Positions 1 to 7,130 of a DNA stretch of 64,000 nucleotides are shown one piece after another. The stretch's first letter is position 1; every line of letters begins with the position of its first letter. Made by a program: the position numbers and the translations under genes. Source of the stretch: Actinoplanes palleronii (GTDB lineage: Bacteria; Actinomycetota; Actinomycetes; Mycobacteriales; Micromonosporaceae); contig NZ_BOMS01000108.1 of assembly GCF_016862315.1 (NCBI RefSeq), forward strand, positions 1 to 64,000, read 5' to 3'. Under the pieces are notes generated by a model. It had not been told where the DNA came from. It ran no database searches and saw only the letters and a list, made by a program, of their open reading frames with translations.

Positions 1-2
1 AC

Positions 3-133
3 CGGTACTGGGAACTGACCCGGATCGCCTACCAACGCGTCAAGGCCCGCTGCCCGCAGCGCACCGTTCTCGCCGGCTTGTGCTGTACCGCGACGAGGAT
101 GCCAAGGTGATCTGGGCATCCGGAACTCGCTGA
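3..133 (+). pseudogene. Possible 3' remnant of an unrelated gene at the window edge
   Basis: The first 110 bases read in one frame as a protein-like stretch (YWELTRIAYQRVKARCPQRT) and then stop. A neighbouring frame continues with LYRDEDAKVIWASGTR and stops at base 133. The join of the two frames looks like the tail of one protein broken by a frameshift. The first part loosely recalls helices of secreted glycoside hydrolases, but this is only an impression. Bases 134-209 hold nothing recognisable. This may mark the edge of the cluster. Certainty is low because only the tail is inside the window. Confidence 0.2.
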
Positions 134-209
134 CGATCGTCGACCGCCAGCGAGCCCGGACATGCCGAGGGGTGATGGCCGCGCAGGACGCGGGGCCGAG
201 CTCGGGATC

Positions 210-1085
210 TCAGCTCGACCGCTCGGCCATCAGCCGCTGGCGGCCGTCGTTGCCACGGTCGAGGAGGGACGCCAGAGCCGGGGCCGGGCTGGCGTTGCTG
301 TCCGCGATGGCCGCACGGGAGCGGAGTTCGGCGGCGACGTGGCGGAGATCCTCGATAAGGTCGTCAACGGTGTCCGCGACCGGGTCGGCGTTCTGGGAGA
401 GGATGTCCAGCCACAGCGGAACATTGCCACCCGCGATGCGGGTGACGTCCCGGAGACCGGCTCCGGCCAGTCGCAGGGCAGTGGAGTCGGCCGTCCTCAG
501 CTGGGCGGCGAGCGCGCTGGAGACCAGATGCGGCAGGTGAGAGATGATCGCGGCGGCCCGGTCGTGCGCCTCGGCACTGAGCTCCGTCGGCGCCGCTCCG
601 GTCAGCTCGGCCAGGGCTCGTGCCGTCGCCACGGCCTCGGGACGCACCGCGGCGGTCGGGCACAGCGCCCACGTTCGTCCGACGAATAGATCGGCGCGTG
701 CCGCACCGGGCCCGGATTGCTCACTACCGGCCATAGGATGGCCAGGGACGAAGGATCTCATGTCGCACCCGTGGCCGGCCGCCGCCACGATGATCGGGGC
801 CTTGACGCTGGCAACGTCGGTGTAGTGCTTCGCCAGGCCTTCACGCTGCGCGTCTCGGAGAACCTCACCCACAGCCGCCGGTGGCACGGCGAGCACCGCG
901 AGGTCGACCGAAGGGCGCGCAGTGGCCGGCAACGGGTGACCGGCGCCGAGCCGTACGGCCTCGGCCACCGCCCGGCTGTCCCGGTCACGCAACCACACCC
1001 GTACGCCGGCCCGCCGCAGCGCCAGGCCTACCGAGGTGCCGACCAGCCCGGTACCGATGATGACGGCCTGTTCGACGGTGTTCAT
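210..1085 (-). CDS. Prephenate dehydrogenase (feeds 4-hydroxyphenylglycine supply)
   Basis: A 291-residue protein of the prephenate/arogenate dehydrogenase family. It would oxidatively decarboxylate prephenate to 4-hydroxyphenylpyruvate in the cytoplasm, the substrate of the HmaS encoded at 34624. The N-terminus is an NAD(P)-binding Rossmann fold with the dinucleotide motif GTGLVGTSVG around residues 10-20. The rest is the helical dimerisation/substrate domain, with the HPMAGSE signature near the middle. I chose the ATG at 1085 because a strong GGAAGGAAG ribosome site sits just upstream. The open frame continues further upstream, but that part is a shadow of the neighbouring gene. It is the last gene of the minus-strand operon, 32 bases after the MDR gene. 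Dedicated prephenate dehydrogenases are common in Hpg-containing NRPS clusters, which supports the role. Confidence 0.85.
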   Translation of the reverse strand: MNTVEQAVIIGTGLVGTSVGLALRRAGVRVWLRDRDSRAVAEAVRLGAGHPLPATARPSVDLAVLAVPPAAVGEVLRDAQREGLAKHYTDVASVKAPIIVAAAGHGCDMRSFVPGHPMAGSEQSGPGAARADLFVGRTWALCPTAAVRPEAVATARALAELTGAAPTELSAEAHDRAAAIISHLPHLVSSALAAQLRTADSTALRLAGAGLRDVTRIAGGNVPLWLDILSQNADPVADTVDDLIEDLRHVAAELRSRAAIADSNASPAPALASLLDRGNDGRQRLMAERSS

Positions 1086-1117
1086 CGGGCTTCCTTCCGC
1101 AGCACGCCAGTGCGTGG

Positions 1118-2341
1118 TCAGAGGGGGTTGACGGTGTACAGGGGAAAGTACGAGCCGATCCGGCCGTGGGCGTAGTCGTCGGCGAGCTGCGGTACCCGGT
1201 CGAAGTCGTAGATCGTCTCCGACCCCTTCGGGGCGATCCACCCCTCGCTCTCCTGGAAGTCGCGGATGGCCAGGGAGTCCTGGAGGCGCCACACGTGCGT
1301 GTTCACGGACAGGTGGCGGCTGATGCATTCGGCCCCGCGCAGGTGCGACAGGCGCATCCCGGCCTTCCATCCGCAGGTGGTGACGGCGCCTTCGCGGGCC
1401 AGGGCCGCGAGGGTGACGTCGTGCAAGGGCTCGCCGATGTTGTCCACGAAGATCGCAGCCCCGTGGCCGTCGCTGAGTTTCCTGACGACGTCCAGGAAGT
1501 TTTCGACCGAGGCGCGGCGACGCTGGTGGCGGTCCCGGTCGGACCGTTGCTCCCGGGTGGGAAGCGAAAGATCGGGAAACTGGCGGCGGTCCACCGCGGT
1601 GATGCCGTTCTCCCGCAGGAACGCGACCCGTTCGTCTGAGCCCGCCGTCATCGCCACCCGGAACCCGGCCCGCTTGGCCAAGAGCAGTTCAGCGAAGGCC
1701 ACGCCGCCGCCCCACCCGAACACCAGATGGTTGGCCGGATCGTCGTCGACGACCTGGGTACGCCAACATCCGTAGGCCTTCTGCCAGTTGTCCCACGCGG
1801 TGAAGTACCGACCGTACGTCGCCCACTGCGGTAGCGAGTACGCCGTACCGTCCGGGATCGGCAACAGCAGCCGGGCGTCCATCTTCGACCGCTCGGTGAG
1901 CAGTCCGATGGTGCCTGGAGCGTCGTAGGCGTACGCGAGCTCGGCGTAGCCGAAGCGGTCCAGCTTGCCGAAGGGCAGGAGCAGGCACAGGTCTCCTTCG
2001 CGCACGGGGACGGGCCGGGGGCCGGGGCGTATCTGTAGCACTCGTACCACGCCCAGGTTGCCGAGGACCACCGCGTCCTCGCGCCGGCTGATGCACACGT
2101 CGATCGGTGATCGGGCCAGCGCATGGTCGACGTTGGCCTCCCATGACCCGAGGATCGGTTCCACCAGGGCCTCACCCTCCTCCAGCCGGCCGAAGGTGAA
2201 GGTTCCTCGTTGCAGTGTGCTGCCGGGGCCGCCGTTGAGCGGGCCGGAGACGGTACCCGAACGCAGGATCCAGGCTTCAGGGCGGTAGATGACAACCTCC
2301 GGTTGATCGAGTTCTGGTCCGAATGCCCGGGGCGGTGTCAG
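1118..2341 (-). CDS. MDR-family reductase, crotonyl-CoA carboxylase/reductase-like
   Basis: A medium-chain dehydrogenase/reductase with a nucleotide-binding GWGGGVAFAE motif and a C-terminal half (GAVTTCGWKAG, then a conserved-looking ISRHLSVN) that resembles crotonyl-CoA carboxylase/reductases (CCRs). CCRs reduce and carboxylate 2-enoyl thioesters to alkylmalonyl extender units. By eye I cannot tell whether the CO2-binding residues are kept, so it may be a plain enoyl reductase. The start is odd. A GTG at 2164 would give 348 residues, but the frame upstream is clearly protein-like (EVVIYRPEAWILRSG through GEALVEPILG, a typical MDR N-terminus). It contains no ATG, GTG or TTG before a stop at 2354. 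The only candidate start is CTG 2341-2339, overlapping the KAS III stop as CTGA and giving 407 residues, near CCR length. It is fifth of the coupled acyl-unit genes. Confidence 0.7.
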   Translation of the reverse strand: MTPPRAFGPELDQPEVVIYRPEAWILRSGTVSGPLNGGPGSTLQRGTFTFGRLEEGEALVEPILGSWEANVDHALARSPIDVCISRREDAVVLGNLGVVRVLQIRPGPRPVPVREGDLCLLLPFGKLDRFGYAELAYAYDAPGTIGLLTERSKMDARLLLPIPDGTAYSLPQWATYGRYFTAWDNWQKAYGCWRTQVVDDDPANHLVFGWGGGVAFAELLLAKRAGFRVAMTAGSDERVAFLRENGITAVDRRQFPDLSLPTREQRSDRDRHQRRRASVENFLDVVRKLSDGHGAAIFVDNIGEPLHDVTLAALAREGAVTTCGWKAGMRLSHLRGAECISRHLSVNTHVWRLQDSLAIRDFQESEGWIAPKGSETIYDFDRVPQLADDYAHGRIGSYFPLYTVNPL

Positions 2342-3276
2342 GGGGCGATGACGTCATCGGTGATCCGGTAGTCCACCGCGACGCCGCCCCACGCCTCACC
2401 GGCGCCGTAGGCGACCGCGCCGAGCCGCCCGGCGGTCGGCAGGGTCCCGCCCGCCAGCTCCTCAGCGAACGCCAGGGGGATCGAGGCGGACGACGTGTTC
2501 CCGGAGCGCTCGATCCGATTCACGAACGGCACCCCGAGATCAGCTGTGAAGGCGCGGACCTGTTCCAGGATGCGGCCGTTCGCCTGGTGCCCGACCACGA
2601 CGGTGGGTGCGGGATCAGAGTCGAAGAGGTACCGAGCCGACTCCGACATCCGGCGCACGGCGCGGTCGAAGACCTGCATGCCGTCGAGCCGGATGCCGCC
2701 GGCCTCCTCCCGCATGAGCGCCTGCTGCGTCCCGTCGCAGCCGGCTGTGTGCCGGAAGGCCGAGAACTCCGGTCGGTTCTCCACCAGGACGGCCGCGGAC
2801 CCGTCGGCGAAGATGCACGCCGTCTGCCGGTCGGCACGGTTCACCAACCGGGACATGGCCTCCACCGAGCACACCAGCACCGATCCGGCCCGCCCGGCGT
2901 CGCAGAGCGACAGAGCGGTGACGAGGCCGTACACGAAGCCGCAGCAGGCCGCGTTCAGGTCGAAGGCCAGCACGCCGGGCCCCAGGCAGGTGCGTTCGGC
3001 CACGTCCGGGGCGAGGCCCGGGACCCGCCGGTCGATCGAGGTGCTGATGACGATGAGGGCACCGATCGAGGACGGGTCCGGCATCCGGGTCACGATCGGC
3101 GCGCAGGCTTCCGCTGCCACCTCGGCCAGCGGCGTCTTGTCCGGAAGCCAGGACCGGGCAGCGATGCCGCTGCGGCGGCGGATCCATTCGTCGGTGAGAC
3201 CTATCGACGTGAAGTGGTCGTTCTCGATGACCTCGCGCGGCTTCGCGACGGCGATGTCGGTGATGCCGGCGCTCAC
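2338..3276 (-). CDS. 3-oxoacyl-ACP synthase III (KAS III/FabH-like)
   Basis: A 312-residue condensing enzyme of the FabH family. It would join an acyl thioester to malonyl-ACP with loss of CO2. The active-site cysteine lies in NAACCGF (Cys111). The partner His and Asn are visible in VVVGHQANGR and GNTSSASIP, so the catalytic triad is complete. The length is normal for the family. The GTG start at 3276 overlaps the ACP stop by four bases (GTGA), so the two genes are translationally coupled. Its neighbours (E1alpha/E1beta, lipoyl carrier, ACP, CCR-like enzyme) point to chain-starting condensation of an acyl group made by the dehydrogenase, on the way to an alkylmalonyl extender or other special unit. 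It could instead be an acyl transferase, since some KAS III homologues in secondary metabolism have that role. Confidence 0.88.
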   Translation of the reverse strand: MSAGITDIAVAKPREVIENDHFTSIGLTDEWIRRRSGIAARSWLPDKTPLAEVAAEACAPIVTRMPDPSSIGALIVISTSIDRRVPGLAPDVAERTCLGPGVLAFDLNAACCGFVYGLVTALSLCDAGRAGSVLVCSVEAMSRLVNRADRQTACIFADGSAAVLVENRPEFSAFRHTAGCDGTQQALMREEAGGIRLDGMQVFDRAVRRMSESARYLFDSDPAPTVVVGHQANGRILEQVRAFTADLGVPFVNRIERSGNTSSASIPLAFAEELAGGTLPTAGRLGAVAYGAGEAWGGVAVDYRITDDVIAP

Positions 3277-3521
3277 TCCCGGCTCGCCAGCTTCGTGAAG
3301 TAGGTGCTGAAGTCCTCGAGGAAGGCGAAGCCGGCGGTCTCCCTCAGGTCTCCTTTGACCTTCAGCTCGGTTTCCAGGCGCTGGTGCAGCTCGACCAGGT
3401 CGAGTGAGTCGAGGTCGAGATCGGCGACCGGCCGATCCAGGTCAGCGGGACCCAGCGACGGGTCCCGCCGGCGCAACTGGCTCAGCATGGCCTCGCGGAC
3501 AAGGCTTTCGAAGCTGCTCAT
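3273..3521 (-). CDS. Free-standing acyl carrier protein
   Basis: An 82-residue acyl carrier protein. The phosphopantetheine attachment serine is in LDLDSLDLVEL, about residue 39, within the usual four-helix layout. It probably carries the growing acyl unit between the lipoyl/E1 system, the KAS III and the CCR-like enzyme. The ATG at 3521 is preceded by GGAGAGAG, a good ribosome site. The stop codon overlaps the KAS III start. It is distinct from the two PCP-type carriers elsewhere in the cluster: it has DSL at the modified serine rather than GGxS. Confidence 0.88.
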   Translation of the reverse strand: MSSFESLVREAMLSQLRRRDPSLGPADLDRPVADLDLDSLDLVELHQRLETELKVKGDLRETAGFAFLEDFSTYFTKLASRE

Positions 3522-3561
3522 GTCTCTCTCCGTTCATCTGACACGAACCGTGGTTGCTCGG

Positions 3562-3807
3562 CTAGTCGGCCGCCAACTGGTACAACACGGCACCGGAACT
3601 CAGCACGGTGCCGGCCGTCGCGGCGTGAGCCGTGATCCGGCCGGTGTGCTCGGCCACGATCTCCGTAGTGGTCTTGTTGGTCTCGACGACCGCGACGACG
3701 TCCCCTCGCTCGACCCGGTTACCGACCGCGGCGACCCACTCGATCAGCAGCGCCTCGTCGAGACCGTGCCCGAAACTGGGAACCCGCACGTCCAGCGGCT
3801 CGCTCAC
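3562..3807 (-). CDS. Stand-alone lipoyl-carrier domain (E2-like without catalytic core)
   Basis: An 81-residue protein that is only a biotinyl/lipoyl domain. The lipoylated lysine is Lys45 in VVETNKTTTEI, on the expected beta-hairpin, with the flanking glycines of the fold present. Normal E2 proteins of 2-oxoacid dehydrogenases are about five times longer and carry a peripheral-subunit-binding domain and an acyltransferase core, and both are missing here. The GTG start at 3807 overlaps the E1beta stop by four bases (GTGA), so it is co-translated with E1. I infer that E1 acylates this lipoyl arm and that the acyl group then goes to the neighbouring ACP or KAS III rather than to CoA through an E2 core. 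Host E2/E3 could also complement it. Confidence 0.85.
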   Translation of the reverse strand: MSEPLDVRVPSFGHGLDEALLIEWVAAVGNRVERGDVVAVVETNKTTTEIVAEHTGRITAHAATAGTVLSSGAVLYQLAAD

Positions 3808-4784
3808 TTCGTCATCCCCAGGATCTCGGCCGTGATCTGTTCCACGCCGATCAGGTAGTCCTTCTCGAAGTCGGCCGGCGGGTAGGGGCGGCGCTCGGGG
3901 GCCAGCCGGCGTACCGGGCCCCGCAGCAGGTCGAAGCCGCGTTCGGCCACCGACGCGGCGATCTCTGCGCCGATGCCGACGTCCCTCGACCCCTCGTGCA
4001 CGATCAGCAACCGGCCGGTCCGGGCGACGGACTCCAGGATCGTCTCCAGGTCCAACGGTGCGACCCAGCGCAGGTCCACCACCTCGGCGTCCACCTCGGT
4101 GGCGAGTGCGCCCGCCGCCTCCAGCACCTCGTTGGTGACCGCCCCGTAGGTGACGATCGTCAGGTCGGCACCGCGCCGCACGATTCGGGCGGCCGTGGCG
4201 GACCTCGCGGGCTGAGGGTCCCGGGCCGGCGTGTTGCGCCGCCAGTACAGGCGAATCGGCTCGTACACGACGACCGGCGAGCCGATCGTCACCGCGTACC
4301 GCAGGATCTGGTCGGCGTCCTCGCCGGTGGACGGACACGCCACCGAGATCCCCGGTACGCGGGCGAAGAGCGCCTCGTTGGATTCGCTGTGATGCTCGAC
4401 GCCACGGATGCCGCCGCCGGTGGGGATCCGGACCACCAGGCTCGGGCGCACCTGCCCGTTCCATCGGTCGCCGATCCGGCTCGCCTGGGTCACCAACTGG
4501 TTCACCGCCGGATAGGTGAACCCGTCGAACTGGATCTCGCAGACCGGCACCAACCCGCTCATCGCCATCCCGACCGCCTGGCCGACGATGGTGGACTCGG
4601 CCAGCAGCGAGTCCCGCACCCGGTCGGCGCCGAAACGGTCACGCAGGCCCCGGGTCACCCGGAACACGCCCCCGAGGCGTCCGACGTCCTCACCGAGCAG
4701 CAGCATCTCCGGACGCTGTTCCATCAGATCGGCCAGGGTCGCGTTGATCGACACCGCCAGACTGGTGGACCGTGACGCGCTCAT
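3804..4784 (-). CDS. 2-Oxoacid dehydrogenase E1 component, beta subunit
   Basis: A 326-residue E1beta subunit of a pyruvate/branched-chain 2-oxoacid dehydrogenase. It starts with the conserved N-terminal pyrimidine-binding domain (LLGEDVGRLGGVFRVTRGL, then the ESTIVGQAVGMAM and EIQFDGFTYPAVNQ regions) and ends with the transketolase C-terminal domain (VVDLRWVAPLD, VHEGSRDVGIG). With E1alpha it forms the thiamine-diphosphate enzyme that decarboxylates a 2-oxoacid and acylates a lipoyl arm. The ATG at 4784 overlaps the E1alpha stop (ATGA). The frame is open further upstream, but that is a shadow of E1alpha. The substrate is not readable. A branched-chain 2-oxoacid would suit an isobutyl- or 2-methylbutyl-type extender. 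Confidence 0.9.
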   Translation of the reverse strand: MSASRSTSLAVSINATLADLMEQRPEMLLLGEDVGRLGGVFRVTRGLRDRFGADRVRDSLLAESTIVGQAVGMAMSGLVPVCEIQFDGFTYPAVNQLVTQASRIGDRWNGQVRPSLVVRIPTGGGIRGVEHHSESNEALFARVPGISVACPSTGEDADQILRYAVTIGSPVVVYEPIRLYWRRNTPARDPQPARSATAARIVRRGADLTIVTYGAVTNEVLEAAGALATEVDAEVVDLRWVAPLDLETILESVARTGRLLIVHEGSRDVGIGAEIAASVAERGFDLLRGPVRRLAPERRPYPPADFEKDYLIGVEQITAEILGMTK

Positions 4785-5695
4785 CCCGCGAACTCCTTGA
4801 TCAGCCGTTCCCGCAGGTCCCGGATCTCCGCGCCGACCAGATGGAACCAATCGGCGTCCACCAGGCCCAGACCGCTCAACCGGGCCGCGTACGCGGTGAC
4901 CGGGTCGGTGGCCCGGGCGCGCTCGATGTCGTCGGGGCTGCGATACAGCTCCTGGGCGTCCGAGGTCGAGTGCCCGTGGATGCGCTCCACCTGGATCTCG
5001 ACGAGGAAGGGCGCTTGCCGCTCGCGGACATGGGCAGCGGCCCGCGCGCAGACCGCGAAAACGGCCTCCGGGTCCTGGCCGGTGATCCGGACGGACTCGA
5101 TTCCGAAGCCCCGGGCCCGGTCGGCCACCGACGTATGCATCTGCTCCCCGGCCGGTTTCGAGATGGCCCACCCGTTGTTCTGGCAGATGAACAGCACCGA
5201 TGCCGCCTCGACGGCGGCGAGGTTCATCGCCTCGGACATGTCACCCTCGCTGGTGGCGCCGTCACCGATGTAGACGACGACGAAGTCCTCCCGGCCCTGC
5301 AGGCGCTGCCCGATCGAGTAGCCGACGCCGTGCAGCGTCTGGGCGGCCAGGACCAGCGTGTAGGGGAAGAACCTGAGCCGGCGCGGGTCCCATCCGCAGA
5401 ACGTGCGGCCCGCCCACTGGGCGACCAGCTCGTCCGGCGCCACGCCCCGCAGCAGGGCCACCGCGTGCTCGCGGTAGCTGGGGAACACCGTCGGTGCCGG
5501 GCCCACGGCGAGCGCGGAGCCCACCTGCGCCGCCTCGTGCCCCTGACAGGACAGCCACAGGTCGATCGCCCCCTGCTTCTGCAGTTGGCCGGCTTCCTCG
5601 TCGATGCCCCTCGCCACCAGCATGTGGCGCAACATCAGCCGTCGTGTGTCGTCGTCTGGATCGGCGACGTACCGCGATTGCGATTCAAACACCAT
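4781..5695 (-). CDS. 2-Oxoacid dehydrogenase E1 component, alpha subunit
   Basis: A 304-residue E1alpha subunit. The thiamine-diphosphate motif GDG (residues 144-146) to NN (173-174) is complete, as is the E1alpha phosphorylation-loop-like region near VERIHGHSTSDAQELYR. It is at the short end for the family. It is the first gene of the minus-strand operon, read from the divergent promoter region shared with mbtH, which holds one copy of the cluster palindrome (5958-5977). The ATG at 5695 has only a weak ribosome site. Similar E1 pairs occur in phenylglycine pathways (phenylacetyl-CoA formation), but the phenylacetyl-CoA dioxygenase of that route is absent here. I therefore favour an acyl-unit role with the adjacent lipoyl, ACP and KAS III genes. 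Confidence 0.9.
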   Translation of the reverse strand: MVFESQSRYVADPDDDTRRLMLRHMLVARGIDEEAGQLQKQGAIDLWLSCQGHEAAQVGSALAVGPAPTVFPSYREHAVALLRGVAPDELVAQWAGRTFCGWDPRRLRFFPYTLVLAAQTLHGVGYSIGQRLQGREDFVVVYIGDGATSEGDMSEAMNLAAVEAASVLFICQNNGWAISKPAGEQMHTSVADRARGFGIESVRITGQDPEAVFAVCARAAAHVRERQAPFLVEIQVERIHGHSTSDAQELYRSPDDIERARATDPVTAYAARLSGLGLVDADWFHLVGAEIRDLRERLIKEFAG

Positions 5696-6124
5696 TGGTC
5701 ACCAGTCATTGGCTTGTCGATAGATTCGCTCGTCGTGCCGAATCGCCGGTCACGTGCGTTTGCTTTGCCGGCGGTGAAGTGGCGGGACGCGAATTCCAGT
5801 TGGCCGTCTCCGGTTATTGCTCCGCCATCCTGGCACAGCGCCGCCAATGGGTACAGGCTCGAGCGGACCGCCGGGACGAGCGCTTCCGCTGCCCTTGTGG
5901 TGCCCGTGATGGAGTCATACGGTGGCGTCGGCATTCCGGGACGGCCGCGGTCGCCGGGTGTCCTGTCGACAGGACAGGTGTCGATAGAGGGGGCCGTTCA
6001 CGGTCTCGACTATTGCAATTCTGAGTCATCTCGCGATGCTTATCCGGGCGACTGGCAATGGTGATTCTCCATGCGGCGCCGGGCCGAATCCCCACTCGTA
6101 TCACCTCAGGCAAGGACGGTGGTT
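5696..6124. other. Divergent intergenic promoter region (E1alpha / mbtH)
   Basis: A 429-base non-coding stretch between the start of the minus-strand acyl-unit operon and the plus-strand mbtH-NRPS operon. It is less GC-rich than the surrounding genes and must hold both promoters. The only clear element I see is the palindrome at 5958-5977. Short open frames across it have no protein character. Confidence 0.7.
5958..5977. promoter_or_regulatory. Cluster palindrome, copy 1 (candidate operator)
   Basis: The sequence contains a perfect 18-bp palindrome, TGTCCTGTC followed directly by GACAGGACA (5959-5976). It lies 263 bases from the E1alpha start and 148 bases from mbtH. The same element recurs at 34245, 38114 and 58343, always in non-coding DNA next to a gene start, so a shared DNA-binding regulator is likely. 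Confidence 0.7.
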
Positions 6125-6340
6125 ATGAGCACGAACCCCTTCGACGACGAGGACGGCCGGTTCTTCGTGGTCGTCAACGATGAGGACCAGCATTCCCTAT
6201 GGCCGGTCTTCGCCGAGGTGCCTACCGGCTGGCGGGTGGTGCATGGCGAAGCGAGCAGGTCCGACTGCCTCGAGTACGTCGAGCGCAACTGGACCGACAT
6301 GCGCCCGAAGAGTCTGAGGCAGGCCATGGCGGCGCGCTGA
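6125..6340 (+). CDS. mbtH: MbtH-like NRPS adenylation partner
   Basis: A 71-residue MbtH-family protein, beginning MSTNPFDDEDGRFFVVVNDE, with the conserved tryptophans of the family visible in HSLWPVF, PTGW and ERNWTDMRP. MbtH proteins bind NRPS adenylation domains and are often needed for their folding or activity. The ATG at 6125 follows AAGGACGG, a good ribosome site. An upstream in-frame start at 6071 is less likely. It is the first gene of the long plus-strand NRPS operon and probably serves the free A domain as well as the modular ones. Confidence 0.95.
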   Translation: MSTNPFDDEDGRFFVVVNDEDQHSLWPVFAEVPTGWRVVHGEASRSDCLEYVERNWTDMRPKSLRQAMAAR

Positions 6341-6374
6341 GCACCGGCTGACAACCCGGGGAAAGTGGATCACG

Positions 6375-7028
6375 ATGTTCGTACCGAAGATGTATCGGGA
6401 GCCCAGCGCCCAGTGGATCATCGAGCTGATCCGGAGCAATCCGTTGGCGCTGCTCATGACGAACGGCGAGGACTCCGAGGGTCCGTACGGCACGCACCTG
6501 CCGGCCATCCCGGATCCGCTGCGGCCCACCGAAGGGCTCACCGACCTCGCCGGCATGACCCTGCTGTGCCACATGAATCGGGCGAACCCCCAGTGGAAGA
6601 CGCTGCGCCCGGCGATGCCCGCGGTCCTCAGCTTCACGGGCCCGCACGCCTACGTCTCGCCGACCCTCTACCCATTCTCCCCGGCCGCGCCCACCTGGAA
6701 CTACACGGCCGCACAGGTGCGCGGGGTGATCGATGTGATCTCGGACGCTGAGCAGACGCTGGCGGTGGTACGTGCTACCGCACGCACCCTGGAGGCTGAC
6801 TTCGGGGCCGGCTGGGACGAGTCTGGTTCGATCGACCACTTTCTCCGGATCCTGCCCGGCGTGGGCGCGTTCCGGTTCACCATCAGCCGGGCCGAGGCGA
6901 CCTTCAAGCTCAGCCAGGAGCAGAGCGACACGACACGGGACGGGGTGTGCCGCCATTTCGCCCGGGGCGACTCCGGCCGGCAACGGGAGGTCGCCGAGTA
7001 CATGAGCAGGCTGACCCGAGCGGAATGA
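6375..7028 (+). CDS. KtzT-like piperazate synthase (PaiB/FMN-binding split-barrel fold)
   Basis: A 217-residue protein of the PaiB/FMN-binding-2 family. The hallmarks are the N-terminal MFVPKMYREP, GTHLPAI (His41), LLCHMNRANPQWK (His66), GPHAYVSPTLY and PTWNY. Automated annotation would call it a transcriptional regulator. Within NRPS clusters, homologues such as KtzT are known heme enzymes that cyclise N5-hydroxyornithine to piperazate by N-N bond formation. That reading is strongly supported here by a KtzI-like ornithine N-hydroxylase at 61959 and two adenylation domains with piperazate-like codes. By rough position, His66 is the likely heme ligand, which I have not verified by alignment. 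The gene sits between mbtH and the free A domain in the same operon. Confidence 0.82.
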   Translation: MFVPKMYREPSAQWIIELIRSNPLALLMTNGEDSEGPYGTHLPAIPDPLRPTEGLTDLAGMTLLCHMNRANPQWKTLRPAMPAVLSFTGPHAYVSPTLYPFSPAAPTWNYTAAQVRGVIDVISDAEQTLAVVRATARTLEADFGAGWDESGSIDHFLRILPGVGAFRFTISRAEATFKLSQEQSDTTRDGVCRHFARGDSGRQREVAEYMSRLTRAE

Positions 7029-7130
7029 CGGCGGTCGCCTGCCCGGCACTGCGACGCGGCACGTGCCCGGGCGAACCCCTGTTTCCACAACGAGGTCCGG
7101 GCCGACTGCCCGGCCGTATCGGAGTGATCG

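Noticed and set aside
3804..5695. E1alpha/E1beta as a phenylacetyl-CoA-forming pair of a phenylglycine pathway
   Set aside because: No phenylacetyl-CoA dioxygenase is present, phenylglycine needs no KAS III or ACP, and a full HmaS/Hmo/HpgT route to hydroxyphenylglycine exists.
6375..7028. Annotation as an FMN-binding negative transcriptional regulator (PaiB)
   Set aside because: The fold matches, but the context (KtzI homologue, piperazate-type A domains, position inside the NRPS operon) favours the KtzT-type piperazate synthase, and there is no DNA-binding domain.
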